From Bacteroidales bacterium (lineage in GTDB: Bacteria; Bacteroidota; Bacteroidia; Bacteroidales; JAGONC01), in the NCBI GenBank assembly GCA_028716265.1, contig JAQUQD010000007.1:1-63783 (forward strand): a DNA stretch of 63,783 nt. The letters are read 5' to 3'. Of this stretch, positions 18,433 to 26,731 are shown piece after piece. The notes below the pieces were generated by a model. That model saw nothing but the letters and a program-made list of their open reading frames with translations, searched no databases and was not told the origin of the DNA. Position 1 is the stretch's first letter, and each line of letters starts with the position of its first letter. The translations under genes were made by a program, and so were the position numbers.

Positions 18433-18729
18433 TCAAATATCCTCCACCAGCTTCAGGAATTTTTTATAGGGGATGGCCGGCAGGCTTACTGCCTGAATGG
18501 CTCCATTGGCCTGGCTGATGATGGATACCTTGGCCGCAGTCTCTTCATCCGGCGCTTCATAAACGTCGAGAAAGTCATATTGCCCCAGGATGGCATAATG
18601 GGCGATGAACCTGACCTTGGGGCATTTCTCCTTTACCTGCTCCAGCCAGGTGCGCCCAAGCTTTGCCCTGTCTTTCATCTGCCTCAGCACATCAGGAGCA
18701 AGCTTCGTCATAAGAATGTAAGTGTTCAT
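18433..18729 (-). CDS. GYD domain protein
   Basis: This is a 98-residue soluble protein of the GYD family, small ferredoxin-like alpha/beta proteins of unknown role. The diagnostic Gly-Gln-Tyr-Asp motif lies near residues 49-52, followed by Val-Tyr-Glu-Ala-Pro-Asp. The gene has a strong Shine-Dalgarno site (AGGAGGA at 18735-18741) 5 bases before its ATG, which is unlike its neighbours and may point to transfer from another phylum. Its stop is close to the convergent HsdR_N-like gene. Confidence 0.85.
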   Translation of the reverse strand: MNTYILMTKLAPDVLRQMKDRAKLGRTWLEQVKEKCPKVRFIAHYAILGQYDFLDVYEAPDEETAAKVSIISQANGAIQAVSLPAIPYKKFLKLVEDI

Positions 18730-18734
18730 GGTGT

Positions 18735-18741
18735 TCCTCCT
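18735..18741 (-). promoter_or_regulatory. Strong Shine-Dalgarno site before the GYD gene
   Basis: AGGAGGA on the minus strand lies 5 bases from the ATG. Bacteroidota genes rarely carry such a site, and the other starts I inspected in this window lack one. Confidence 0.7.
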
Positions 18742-18878
18742 CTATTGAATTAGTGATGATATAAACTGAAAGTGGACAGCAAGATACAAATAATCGGTGA
18801 AAAAATCAATATCCGGAAGTGGATCGGTAGGTCTTGATAATTTGTCAGTATAAAATGTTGCATATTTGATTAAAATAG

Positions 18879-18886
18879 TACATTTG
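18879..18886 (+). promoter_or_regulatory. Candidate -7 promoter box
   Basis: TACATTTG matches TAnnTTTG and has a TTG at 18858-18860, 18 bases upstream, that could serve as the -33 element. It ends 20 bases before the next gene. Confidence 0.45.
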
Positions 18887-18906
18887 CATAGGTAAAAAAT
18901 TCAATC

Positions 18907-19506
18907 ATGAAAAAGACCATACTTCAGATAGCACTATTGATCATTGCCCTTTTCCTGGCCTACATGATCTATGAAAGCATTATGAGACCCGTTCGTTTCA
19001 AAAAGGAGCGCCTCCTGAGAACCGAAGAGGTCATCAAGAACCTGAAGGACATACGTGGAGCTCAGATTGCTTACAGGTCTATATATCAACGATATACAAA
19101 AAGTTTTGACACATTGGTGAATTTTATCAAAACAGGTGAGATCCCCGTGGTAAAAATGGTGCCTGATCCCACCGATACTACCTTCTCCCGATCCATACGT
19201 GACACGATCGGGTATATCCTCGTAAAGGACTCCCTGTTTGCCGGCAGACCCGGATTCAATGTGGATGACCTGCGCTACATCCCTCATTCAGGTAATGAAG
19301 TGTTTAATATGGATGCCGGCATGATCGAACGCAGCAAGATCATGGTCAACGTTTTTGAAGCCTCTGCGCTTAACAAACAGTTCCTCAAAGGTTTGGATTC
19401 CCAGCTGGTCAACAACTTTGACGATCTTCTGGAATCCACCCAGCGATTTCCCGGCCTCAGGGTAGGTTCCATGGAGGAAGCCACCCTTGACGGAAACTGG
19501 GAATAA
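18907..19506 (+). CDS. Single-pass membrane protein, conserved hypothetical
   Basis: The 199-residue protein begins with a short basic end and one hydrophobic segment (about residues 4-24) ending in a Met-Arg-Pro-Val-Arg-Phe-Lys-Lys stretch. The segment lacks a clear cleavage site, so it probably stays as an anchor. The following 175 residues are soluble, starting with a Lys/Glu-rich helix that contains Gly-Ala-Gln-Ile-Ala-Tyr, a feature resembling pilin-like or periplasmic subunits. It is 14 bases upstream of the DUF3822 gene, in a gene order (this, DUF3822, rsmD, coaD) I associate with Bacteroidota. Function unknown. Confidence 0.75.
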   Translation: MKKTILQIALLIIALFLAYMIYESIMRPVRFKKERLLRTEEVIKNLKDIRGAQIAYRSIYQRYTKSFDTLVNFIKTGEIPVVKMVPDPTDTTFSRSIRDTIGYILVKDSLFAGRPGFNVDDLRYIPHSGNEVFNMDAGMIERSKIMVNVFEASALNKQFLKGLDSQLVNNFDDLLESTQRFPGLRVGSMEEATLDGNWE

Positions 19507-19520
19507 GCTTTTACCTGGCA

Positions 19521-20390
19521 ATGGTCCCTTCTTATTCACCTGATCTTAACCTTCTCGACGAATCTCTTGCTGAAAACCGGGCTACGGACTATGCACTGAC
19601 CGTTCAGGTCTCGAATGAACTTCTCGCCCTTGCCGTACTGGACATTCAGGAATCCAGATACCTGGCGGCACAAACCTACTGCTATCCCTACCATCTTAAT
19701 CCTGATGATTTCAGTCTGTGGCTGCAGGAGATCGCCTCATCCGGTGTGGCTTCATGGCATTACGGCCATGTCAGGATGTTCATCGCCAACCTTGGATACA
19801 CGCTTATCCCGGGCCCCCTTTTCAATCCTGACCAAACAGACGACTATGCGAAATTCAACCTCAGCGATCAGGGCAATGTACTAACCCGTGCCGATCGGCT
19901 TAACGGCCTGGGCGCCTGCACGGTATTCACCGTTCCTCAGTGGTTGAACGATAAGCTGACGGACCTTTACCCGGGTGCGGTACTTCATCATACCATCTCC
20001 TGCTTTCTGGAAACCGTATTAAACCATTATAAGTTCCTCATCCGGAATCACACTGCTTTTATCAATCTTCAGCCCGGGTACTTTGATCTTGTCATCCTTC
20101 ATGAACAAAAGGTTACATTTTGTAACTCATTTTATTATAAAACTCCTGACGACGTTCTCTACTACATGATGTTCATCCTGGAGCAGATGCAGCTTTCCCC
20201 TGAGGGAATAGAGATCCGTCTTGCAGGCGAGCTGGGCAGGCATACCCAGGTCCCCGAAAAGCTTGCCGACTACCTGCCTCATCTGAATTTTCTCCCCCGA
20301 AATGAATCGTTCCGTTATTCCCATGTTTTTGAGGGAATCCCCGGTCATTACCTGTACACCCTTCTAAGTGCTGCGGAGTGCGAATTATAG
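19521..20390 (+). CDS. DUF3822 family protein
   Basis: This is a 289-residue Bacteroidota-specific protein of the DUF3822 family, which appears to have a divided actin-like (ASKHA) architecture; I see no signal peptide or membrane segment. The N-terminal Pro-Asp-Leu-Asn-Leu-Leu-Asp-Glu stretch and the Phe-Leu-Glu-Thr plus Phe-Ile-Asn-Leu-x-Pro-Gly-Tyr-Phe-Asp-Leu region match my memory of the family. The rsmD start lies 13 bases inside its 3' end, so both are translated from one message. Its molecular role is unknown. Confidence 0.8.
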   Translation: MVPSYSPDLNLLDESLAENRATDYALTVQVSNELLALAVLDIQESRYLAAQTYCYPYHLNPDDFSLWLQEIASSGVASWHYGHVRMFIANLGYTLIPGPLFNPDQTDDYAKFNLSDQGNVLTRADRLNGLGACTVFTVPQWLNDKLTDLYPGAVLHHTISCFLETVLNHYKFLIRNHTAFINLQPGYFDLVILHEQKVTFCNSFYYKTPDDVLYYMMFILEQMQLSPEGIEIRLAGELGRHTQVPEKLADYLPHLNFLPRNESFRYSHVFEGIPGHYLYTLLSAAECEL

Positions 20391-20908
20391 GCGGATACCT
20401 GAAAGGAAGGCAGATCGCACCCCCGCGGAACCTGCCTGTACGCCCGACGACTGACATGGCAAGGGAAAGCCTGTTCAATATCCTTTCCAATGCCCTTGAC
20501 CTATCTTCGGTCAGGGTGCTGGATCTGTTCTCTGGAACCGGGATCATCTCCCTGGAGTTTGCCTCCCGGGGTTGCCAGGAAATTGTTTCCGTTGATATCC
20601 ACCCGGGATGTGTGGCTTTCCTTAAAGAAATGACCCGGAAGCTTCAGCTGGAGTGCATCCGGGTCCACCGAGCCGATGCATTCCGGTTCATTAAGAAAGA
20701 GCAGCCAGGTTTTGACATCATCTTCGCCGATCCCCCTTACGACCATCCTGGCTTGCAATCACTGCCCGACATGATCTTTGCTGGTCAGCTTCTGAATGAC
20801 GGTGGCTGGTTCATCGAAGAACATTCATCCCGCCGGCTGTTTACCGACCACCCTCGTTTTTATCAGCACCGCAGTTACGGTGATGTGAATTTTACCTTCA
20901 TGAAATGA
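20378..20908 (+). CDS. rsmD: 16S rRNA (guanine966-N2)-methyltransferase, GTG start
   Basis: The enzyme methylates G966 of 16S rRNA during 30S assembly. The 176-residue protein begins Met-Arg-Ile-Ile-Gly-Gly-x-x-Lys-Gly-Arg, the usual RsmD N-terminus, which sets a GTG start at 20378. The SAM-binding Asp-Leu-Phe-Ser-Gly-Thr-Gly lies at 49-55 and the catalytic Asp-Pro-Pro-Tyr at 118-121. It overlaps the DUF3822 gene by 13 bases and ends 4 bases before the convergent coaD stop. Confidence 0.94.
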   Translation: MRIIGGYLKGRQIAPPRNLPVRPTTDMARESLFNILSNALDLSSVRVLDLFSGTGIISLEFASRGCQEIVSVDIHPGCVAFLKEMTRKLQLECIRVHRADAFRFIKKEQPGFDIIFADPPYDHPGLQSLPDMIFAGQLLNDGGWFIEEHSSRRLFTDHPRFYQHRSYGDVNFTFMK

Positions 20909-20912
20909 ACGA

Positions 20913-21380
20913 TCATACGAAGTCCTTATGGATGGCCTCCGGGATAAAGGGTCGGGGATCACCGTTGTTGCGGATGATATCCCGCACGATGGAAGAGTTC
21001 AATGCTGAGAATTCCGGCGTGGCAAGCAGGAAGATCGTTTCCAGACCGGGATAGATCTGCCTGTTGATCTGACCGATGCTTCGTTCAAATTCAAAATCGG
21101 CTGACGTCCGTAATCCACGTACGATGAACAGGGCTCCCTGTTGCCTGCAGAAATCGACCGTAAGGCCCTGGTAACTCTCCACCCGGATCGCCGGATCATC
21201 CGGGAATACCTCTGATATCCACTCCATACGCCTTTGCAGAGGAAAGAAATAGTTCTTCTCTGCATTCTGCCCGACAGCAACAATAACCCCGTCAAACAAG
21301 TTTCTCGCCCTGAGCACGATGGATTCATGACCTCGGGTTATCGGGTCAAACGATCCGGGGAAAACGGCAATCTTTTTCAT
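20913..21380 (-). CDS. coaD: Phosphopantetheine adenylyltransferase
   Basis: CoaD transfers AMP from ATP to 4'-phosphopantetheine, the penultimate step of coenzyme A synthesis. The 155-residue protein has the nucleotidyltransferase Gly-Ser-Phe-Asp-Pro-Ile-Thr-x-Gly-His motif at 9-18, the Arg-Gly-Leu-Arg motif, and the C-terminal Ser-Ser-Ile-Val-Arg motif. An upstream in-frame Met would add 59 residues across the promoter region; the start at 21380 gives the standard length and lies 14 bases after a -7 box. Confidence 0.96.
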   Translation of the reverse strand: MKKIAVFPGSFDPITRGHESIVLRARNLFDGVIVAVGQNAEKNYFFPLQRRMEWISEVFPDDPAIRVESYQGLTVDFCRQQGALFIVRGLRTSADFEFERSIGQINRQIYPGLETIFLLATPEFSALNSSIVRDIIRNNGDPRPFIPEAIHKDFV

Positions 21381-21394
21381 CAGAAGCTTTTTTA

Positions 21395-21402
21395 CAAAGA
21401 TA
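21395..21402 (-). promoter_or_regulatory. Candidate -7 promoter box for coaD
   Basis: TATCTTTG on the minus strand, an exact TAnnTTTG match, 14 bases upstream of the coaD start and divergent from the pyrE box. Confidence 0.45.
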
Positions 21403-21419
21403 GCAAAAACCAAATTGTA

Positions 21420-21427
21420 TATCTTTG
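21420..21427 (+). promoter_or_regulatory. Candidate -7 promoter box for pyrE
   Basis: TATCTTTG on the plus strand, 26 bases before the chosen pyrE start. It lies inside the longer frame that starts at 21415, which argues for the start at 21454. Confidence 0.45.
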
Positions 21428-21453
21428 CCGGCACAAAACCATTCAAACCCTTC

Positions 21454-22095
21454 ATGGATACGCGAAATGAACTTGCCGAAAAGATCAGCGAATTCCTTCT
21501 TCTGATCAAAGCAGTCAAACTCAATGTGAATGAGCCATTTACATGGGCTTCCGGCATTCAGTCACCCATCTACTGCGACAACCGCATCACCCTGTCCTAC
21601 CCAAGTATCCGTACATTTATACGTCAGGCCTTTGCCAAGGTGATCACCGAGGAATTCGGTGCCGTGGACACCATCGCCGGCGTGGCCACCGGAGCCATCG
21701 CACATGGCGCACTGGTGGCGGAGGAAATGGGTCTGCCGTTCGTCTATGTCCGTACATCAAAAAAAGATCATGGACTGGAAAATGTCATCGAAGGCAAGAT
21801 CACTCCAGGCCATTCGGTAGTGGTCATCGAAGACCTGGTCTCCACCGGCAGCAGCAGCCTGAGCGCCGTGCAGGCCCTTAGGCAGCAGGACTGCAAGGTC
21901 AAGGGCATGGTGGCTATCTTTACCTATAACCTGGACAGAGCCATCCAAAGCTTCGCAAAGGAAAACTGTATCCTGTTCGCCCTGACCAATTATGATATCC
22001 TGATCAAAAAAGCCCTGGAAGAAGATTATATCCGTGATGTGGATCTGGAAACACTCAGAAAATGGAGGGAAAATCCCGAAGCCTGGGGAAGGTAA
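21454..22095 (+). CDS. pyrE: Orotate phosphoribosyltransferase
   Basis: PyrE joins orotate to PRPP to give OMP in pyrimidine synthesis. The 213-residue protein has the PRPP-binding motif Val-Val-Val-Ile-Glu-Asp-Leu-Val-Ser-Thr-Gly-Ser-Ser-Ser near residue 125, the Phe-Val-Tyr-Val-Arg-x-x-x-Lys-x-His-Gly catalytic lysine loop, and an N-terminal Phe-x-x-Ala-Ser-Gly-x-x-Ser-Pro-Ile-Tyr-type hood (here Trp-Ala-Ser-Gly-Ile-Gln-Ser-Pro-Ile-Tyr). The SRPBCC gene follows after 10 bases, the same pairing seen in other Bacteroidota. Confidence 0.96.
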   Translation: MDTRNELAEKISEFLLLIKAVKLNVNEPFTWASGIQSPIYCDNRITLSYPSIRTFIRQAFAKVITEEFGAVDTIAGVATGAIAHGALVAEEMGLPFVYVRTSKKDHGLENVIEGKITPGHSVVVIEDLVSTGSSSLSAVQALRQQDCKVKGMVAIFTYNLDRAIQSFAKENCILFALTNYDILIKKALEEDYIRDVDLETLRKWRENPEAWGR

Positions 22096-22105
22096 TTTTA
22101 AAAAC

Positions 22106-22516
22106 ATGAAAATCATCGAGAGCGAGAAAATAACGATACACAAGCCTGCCAGGCAGATCTTTTCCTTTCTGAGTGACTTTAACCATTTCAAGGACCTGAT
22201 GCCTCCTCAGGTCATCAACTGGCAATCCACCGACAGCACCTGCTCTTTTACGATCCAGGGGATGACCGATCTGTCATTGCGCATGGCCGAAAAGACACCT
22301 TATACCAGGATCCTGATCCTGCCTGACGGAAAGGCTCCTTTTCCTTTTGAGCTGAACTGCTATATGACAGAGATGGGGGAGGATACTGAAACACAGATCG
22401 TGTTTCATGCGGATATGAACCCGTTTATCAGCATGGTTGCCCTGAATCCCCTGAAAAATTTTGTGAATATTCTGAATAACAAACTCAGGGAGCTAGCGGA
22501 GAATGACTTCAGGTAA
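22106..22516 (+). CDS. SRPBCC (START-like) family protein
   Basis: The 136-residue protein has the helix-grip fold pattern of the SRPBCC superfamily: an N-terminal strand, a Pro-Ala-x-x-Ile-Phe-x-Phe-Leu-Ser-Asp-Phe-Asn-His-Phe helix pair, a run of beta strands and a long C-terminal helix (Leu-Lys-Asn-Phe-Val-Asn-Ile-Leu-Asn). Such proteins bind hydrophobic ligands or act as polyketide-cyclase-like factors. No catalytic residue can be named. It is downstream of pyrE, likely in the same message, and its ligand is unknown. Confidence 0.82.
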   Translation: MKIIESEKITIHKPARQIFSFLSDFNHFKDLMPPQVINWQSTDSTCSFTIQGMTDLSLRMAEKTPYTRILILPDGKAPFPFELNCYMTEMGEDTETQIVFHADMNPFISMVALNPLKNFVNILNNKLRELAENDFR

Positions 22517-22541
22517 ACCAGTAGTGCTCTGTTGGGGATGG

Positions 22542-23303
22542 TCAGCTTTCGATGATGAAGGTGATCTCTTTCTGGTCTGAGAGTATCCTCTCGCCCTCCG
22601 CTGTCAGTAAGACCAGCCGCCCGAACGTATCCACGGATTCAATGCTGGCCCGGATGTTTTTCCCATGAAAGAGAAAGGGGAAAAAGCCTCCCCGGCGGTA
22701 CTGCCGTTCAAGGTAGTCGCGGTCCATCTGCCGGAACATACCCATGCGAAGCTCTTCATACCGCCGGTCAAGGTCCTGGCAAAGATCCGTCAGGCAACGT
22801 TCGAGGCGCAACTCCTTCCCCGTGAGGTTTTTCAGTGAAACAGGATTGGGAGCGTCACTCCGGAACACCTCCTGGTTGATGTTCAACCCAATGCCTGCGA
22901 CTGACCGTACCAGGGAGGCGCCCTGGATAACGTTATTGATCAGGATTCCCGCTGCTTTCCTTTCGCCCAGGTAGATATCGTTCGGCCATTTGATCGTGAC
23001 GGCTGCCTGTAACGACAATCGGCTGATAAAATCATGGAGGGCGAGGCTGACCATTTTGTTCAGCATGAACTGCCTTTCAACGGGCAGGAAATCAGGAAAA
23101 AGTACCACGCTGAAGGTCAGGTTCTTTCCCGGTTCACTTTCCCATTTATTGACTCCCATTCCCCTGCCGGCATACTGGGTATGGGCCACAAAGAGGCATC
23201 CCTCCGGATAACTGTGTTCCTCCATCAGCCTTAAGGCAATGGCATTGGTCGAACTTACCCGGTCCAGGTAAATGATCCGGCTGCCGATGATTTGTCCTGG
23301 CAT
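22542..23303 (-). CDS. birA: Biotin-[acetyl-CoA carboxylase] ligase, no DNA-binding domain
   Basis: This is a cytoplasmic enzyme that makes biotinyl-AMP and attaches biotin to carboxyl-carrier proteins. The 253-residue protein has the ligase Ser-Thr-Asn motif, Gly-Arg-Gly-Met-Gly-Val-Asn-x-Trp biotin/ATP loop and Lys-Trp-Pro-Asn-Asp-Ile-Tyr, and lacks the N-terminal helix-turn-helix of E. coli BirA, so it should not be a repressor. A longer frame starts 28 codons upstream but would run through the -7 box at 23326-23333; the start at 23303 is preferred. Confidence 0.92.
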   Translation of the reverse strand: MPGQIIGSRIIYLDRVSSTNAIALRLMEEHSYPEGCLFVAHTQYAGRGMGVNKWESEPGKNLTFSVVLFPDFLPVERQFMLNKMVSLALHDFISRLSLQAAVTIKWPNDIYLGERKAAGILINNVIQGASLVRSVAGIGLNINQEVFRSDAPNPVSLKNLTGKELRLERCLTDLCQDLDRRYEELRMGMFRQMDRDYLERQYRRGGFFPFLFHGKNIRASIESVDTFGRLVLLTAEGERILSDQKEITFIIES

Positions 23304-23325
23304 GGCCTGAAAATGAATCGTTATA

Positions 23326-23333
23326 CAAAGATA
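23326..23333 (-). promoter_or_regulatory. Candidate -7 promoter box for birA
   Basis: TATCTTTG on the minus strand, 23 bases upstream of the birA start. Confidence 0.4.
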
Positions 23334-23364
23334 CAGGATGTTTAAAACAGGATGATAAATTGCG

Positions 23365-23372
23365 TAATTTTG
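23365..23372 (+). promoter_or_regulatory. Candidate -7 promoter box for rsfS-ftsH
   Basis: TAATTTTG on the plus strand, 27 bases before the rsfS start, and inside the longer in-frame extension from 23352. Confidence 0.45.
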
Positions 23373-23399
23373 CAGGCAAATTATCATAACGGTTCACTG

Positions 23400-23780
23400 A
23401 TGGCCCGATCTCGAAAAAAAGAGGATAACAGCCACGAATTAAGCAACCTGATTGTGGAAGGCATCCGGCAACGCAAGGGGAAAAATATCGTCTGTCTTGA
23501 CTTTGCAGGGATACACAATGCTTTTTGCAAATTTTTCATCATCTGCCATGGGACATCCCGTACACAGGTGGAAGCGATCGCCGATTCAGTGGACGAGACT
23601 GTAAAGCGTGAACTGGGTGTAGATCCCTGGCATAGTGAAGGTTACGAAAATGCTGAATGGATCCTGCTGGACTATATCGATGTGGTGGTACATGTTTTTC
23701 AGGAGAAAACCAGGAAGTTTTACCGTTTGGAAGAGTTGTGGGCCGATGCTCAGATCCGGCAGTTCGTTTCAGAAGAGTGA
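23400..23780 (+). CDS. rsfS: Ribosome silencing factor
   Basis: RsfS binds the L14 protein of the large ribosomal subunit and blocks subunit joining when nutrients are short. The 126-residue protein has the family core: Lys-Gly-x-Asn-Ile-Val-x-Leu-Asp, the Phe-Phe-Ile-Ile-Cys-x-Gly-x-Ser-x-x-Gln-Val motif, and Trp-Ile-Leu-Leu-Asp-Tyr-Ile-Asp-Val-Val-Val-His-Val-Phe. It is the first gene of a run that leads through ftsH to psd, with ftsH beginning 16 bases later. Confidence 0.94.
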   Translation: MARSRKKEDNSHELSNLIVEGIRQRKGKNIVCLDFAGIHNAFCKFFIICHGTSRTQVEAIADSVDETVKRELGVDPWHSEGYENAEWILLDYIDVVVHVFQEKTRKFYRLEELWADAQIRQFVSEE

Positions 23781-23796
23781 AAATCAATTCATCAGA

Positions 23797-25788
23797 ATGA
23801 CAGAAGAAACAAAAAATAGCAATCCCGACCGTCCACCCAAACAGAAGTCCGGTAAACCAAAATTCAATTTTTACTGGATCTACGCTTTCCTGGCCATTAT
23901 TTTTTTCGGCACATACTTTCTCAATTACAACACAGAAGTGAAAGAGATCGGCTGGGGAGAGCTCAAACAGATGCTTCAACAGGGCGACGTGGAGAGGATC
24001 CTGTTGATCAATAAGGAATTTGCTGAGATCTATATCAAAGCTGACAGTCTTTCCCTGGAGAGGTATAAGGACCTGAAAAGCTCCAATTTCAGGAAAAGTA
24101 CTTATCAGTACAAATACACCATTGGGTCGGTCGAGACCTTTGAGAGCAATGTGGAGGATGCCCAGCAGGGTATGGAGAAGCAGGTCTATGTCCAGAACAA
24201 GAACCGGCGCAACTGGGGGGGCGACATCCTGAACTGGATCCTGCTGATTGGTTTTATCGCAATCGGTTGGATCTTTCTGATGAGGATGATGAGCCGCGGA
24301 GCAGGTGGAGGAGGTCAGATCTTCAACATCGGGAAGTCCAAGGCAAAATTGTTTGACCGGGATACTACGGTTACCGTCACGTTCAAGGATGTTGCGGGAC
24401 TTGATGAGGCGAAGGTCGAGGTGATCGAGATCGTTGACTTCCTTAAAAATCCGAAGAAATATACCGAACTTGGCGGGAAGATCCCCAAGGGAGCATTACT
24501 GGTTGGCCCTCCGGGCACAGGCAAGACGCTGCTTGCCAAGGCTGTGGCCGGGGAGGCGCAGGTTCCGTTCTTCTCGATTTCCGGATCCGATTTTGTCGAG
24601 ATGTTCGTGGGCGTTGGGGCTTCGAGGGTGCGCGATCTGTTCAAACAGGCCAAGGAGAAAGCTCCCTGCATCATTTTCATTGATGAGATAGATGCCATTG
24701 GCCGTGCCCGGGGACGAAATCCCATCACGGGTGCCAACGACGAGCGCGAAAATACCCTCAACCAGCTGCTTACCGAAATGGATGGATTCGATACGAATAC
24801 AGGCGTCATCATCCTGGCAGCCACCAACAGGGCGGATATCCTCGACCGTGCGTTGCTGAGGGCCGGACGGTTCGACCGCCAGATCATGGTTGAACTTCCC
24901 GACCTCAAGGAACGTGAAGAGATCTTCAAGGTACACATGAAGCCATTGAAAGTGGACGATACTGCCAAGGTGGAGTTCCTTGCCAGGCAAACCCCCGGAT
25001 TCTCCGGAGCCGATATTGCCAACGTATGCAATGAATCGGCCCTGATCGCCGCCCGTAAGGGAAACAAAGTGATCACCCGGCAGGACTTCATCGATGCCAT
25101 CGATCGGATCGTGGGAGGCCTTGAAAAACGCAACAAGATCATCTCTCCAGAAGAAAAAAAAGTGATCGCCTTCCATGAAGCCGGTCACGCGGCCGTGAGC
25201 TGGATGCTCGAATATGCCCATCCCCTGGTGAAAGTGACGATCGTGCCCCGCGGCAAATCACTCGGAGCAGCATGGTACCTGCCTGATGAACGCCAGATCA
25301 CTACCTCAGAACAATTGTTCGATGAAATGACCGCCACCCTCGGCGGAAGAGCCTCCGAACAGGTCAACTTCGGGAAAGTATCCACCGGCGCCCTTAACGA
25401 CCTGGAACGAATAACCAAACAGGCCTACAACATGATCGTCTACTTCGGCCTCAATGAGAAGATCGGCAACATATCCTACTACGACTCCACCGGACAACAG
25501 GAGTATTCATTCCATAAACCCTACAGCGAGAAAACTGCCGAACTCATCGACCAGGAAGTTAAAAAATTGGTGGAGAAAGCATACCAGCGGGCAGTGACCA
25601 TCATTGAAAAGAACAAGGAGAAAGTGGAAAAACTGGCAAATTTCCTGCTCGAAAAAGAGGTGATCTTCTCAGAGGACCTTGAGAAAATATTCGGCAAGCG
25701 CCTGTGGCCAACCCATGCCGAGAGCCTGCAACCGCTGCCGCTGCCTTCCTCCGACAATGCCCCGTCAACCGACGAGCAACATACCTGA
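23797..25788 (+). CDS. ftsH: ATP-dependent zinc metalloprotease FtsH
   Basis: FtsH is a hexameric membrane-anchored AAA+ protease that degrades damaged membrane proteins and short-lived regulators. The 663-residue protein has a membrane segment near residues 25-43, a periplasmic domain, a second one near 147-166, the Walker A Gly-Pro-Pro-Gly-Thr-Gly-Lys-Thr near 237, Walker B with Ile-Phe-Ile-Asp-Glu-Ile-Asp, the second region of homology with Arg-Pro-like Arg-Ala-Gly-Arg-Phe-Asp-Arg, and the zinc site His-Glu-Ala-Gly-His near 459. The frame is open 54 codons further upstream, but that part overlaps rsfS. Confidence 0.97.
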   Translation: MTEETKNSNPDRPPKQKSGKPKFNFYWIYAFLAIIFFGTYFLNYNTEVKEIGWGELKQMLQQGDVERILLINKEFAEIYIKADSLSLERYKDLKSSNFRKSTYQYKYTIGSVETFESNVEDAQQGMEKQVYVQNKNRRNWGGDILNWILLIGFIAIGWIFLMRMMSRGAGGGGQIFNIGKSKAKLFDRDTTVTVTFKDVAGLDEAKVEVIEIVDFLKNPKKYTELGGKIPKGALLVGPPGTGKTLLAKAVAGEAQVPFFSISGSDFVEMFVGVGASRVRDLFKQAKEKAPCIIFIDEIDAIGRARGRNPITGANDERENTLNQLLTEMDGFDTNTGVIILAATNRADILDRALLRAGRFDRQIMVELPDLKEREEIFKVHMKPLKVDDTAKVEFLARQTPGFSGADIANVCNESALIAARKGNKVITRQDFIDAIDRIVGGLEKRNKIISPEEKKVIAFHEAGHAAVSWMLEYAHPLVKVTIVPRGKSLGAAWYLPDERQITTSEQLFDEMTATLGGRASEQVNFGKVSTGALNDLERITKQAYNMIVYFGLNEKIGNISYYDSTGQQEYSFHKPYSEKTAELIDQEVKKLVEKAYQRAVTIIEKNKEKVEKLANFLLEKEVIFSEDLEKIFGKRLWPTHAESLQPLPLPSSDNAPSTDEQHT

Positions 25789-25806
25789 AACAAATAGCTC
25801 CGGGGA

Positions 25807-26454
25807 ATGGAAGAAAGCACTGCCAAGGAAAAGGTCCTGAAACGGATTCGTAACGCGTTGATATCCACAACGGAAATGCCTTTCCCCGCAGTGGATGCCG
25901 AATGGACACTCTATCCTCCGACCAGAGAGTCACCGGATGTTGTGTTCGCCCAGGAATTCACACGGATCGGTGGAATGTATGTCTACTGCGAGAACGAGAA
26001 AGAACTGGTTTCCAGTCTCTCGGTCATCCTGGAAGATTTCCCCGAAAAAGAACTGTTCTGCCAGGAAAAAAACATCGGCGAGTATCTGGTAAAAGCAGGT
26101 ATTCCGTTTTGCTCCAGCCAGGAAGACCTGCCCGGCAGCAAAATCGGCATTACGGGATGCGAAGCCATGGTCGCCCGCCTGGGAAGCATCCTCGTTTCAT
26201 CGGCACAGACCGGCGGAAGGCGAATCAGTATCTACCCTGAATCCCATATCGTCATCGGCTTCTCGTCACAGCTGGTGCCCGACCTTCAGCAAGCCATGGC
26301 ATACATCAGGCGAAAATATGAGCCCGATTACCCTTCTCTGCTGTCATTTATAACCGGTCCAAGCCGCACAGCCGATATTGAAAAAACCCTGGTCATGGGC
26401 GCCCACGGTCCCAGAAACCTCTACCTGTTCTTTGTGGATCACACCGGATCGTGA
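25807..26454 (+). CDS. LUD domain protein, LutC/YkgG-like
   Basis: The 215-residue protein belongs to the LUD (DUF162) family typified by LutC of the lactate-utilisation complex. The C-terminal half carries Gly-Ile-Thr-Gly-Cys-Glu-Ala-Met-Val-Ala, the Ser-Ser-Ala-Gln-Thr-Gly-Gly-Arg-Arg loop, and a final Gly-Ala-His-Gly-Pro-Arg motif. LutA and LutB partners are absent here, and in Bacteroidota the gene sits after ftsH, so the role may differ from lactate oxidation. It starts 18 bases after ftsH. Confidence 0.85.
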   Translation: MEESTAKEKVLKRIRNALISTTEMPFPAVDAEWTLYPPTRESPDVVFAQEFTRIGGMYVYCENEKELVSSLSVILEDFPEKELFCQEKNIGEYLVKAGIPFCSSQEDLPGSKIGITGCEAMVARLGSILVSSAQTGGRRISIYPESHIVIGFSSQLVPDLQQAMAYIRRKYEPDYPSLLSFITGPSRTADIEKTLVMGAHGPRNLYLFFVDHTGS

Positions 26455-26527
26455 TCTGTATGAGATTTTATGGTATCTTTACCGGCGCCAGCCGGTCACA
26501 GCACGAAAATATAACCGTTTTTCAATT

Positions 26528-26731
26528 ATGGAGAACTGGACATTGGTTTATAGTTCGGGTCAACTCTACAGTGCAGAACTGATGAAGCAGCTCCTGGCTG
26601 AAAATGATATTCAAGCGATCATCGTGAATAAAAAGGATTCATCATACCTTTTCGGGGATGTTGAACTCTATGTTGGTTATGAAGATGCTTTTCGGGCACG
26701 ACAGATCATCGGCAGGCATGAAAGTGAATAA
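26528..26731 (+). CDS. DUF2007 domain protein
   Basis: This is a 67-residue protein with the DUF2007 pattern: a strand with Val-Tyr-Ser-Ser-Gly, a helix Ala-Glu-Leu-Met-Lys-Gln-Leu-Leu-Ala-Glu-Asn-Asp-Ile-x-Ala, and Gly-Asp-Val-Glu-Leu-Tyr-Val before a second helix. DUF2007 folds as a small ferredoxin-like domain thought to signal or bind ligands. The true start at 26528 sits after a near-consensus TATCTTTA box. The cdsA start lies 14 bases inside this gene's 3' end, so translation is coupled. Confidence 0.85.
   Translation: MENWTLVYSSGQLYSAELMKQLLAENDIQAIIVNKKDSSYLFGDVELYVGYEDAFRARQIIGRHESE

Noticed and set aside
18382..18753. 123-residue plus-strand frame over the GYD gene
   Set aside because: It is antisense to a recognised domain and has no recognised pattern.
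23635..23796. Longer ftsH start
   Set aside because: This portion overlaps rsfS in another frame and does not resemble the FtsH N-terminus.
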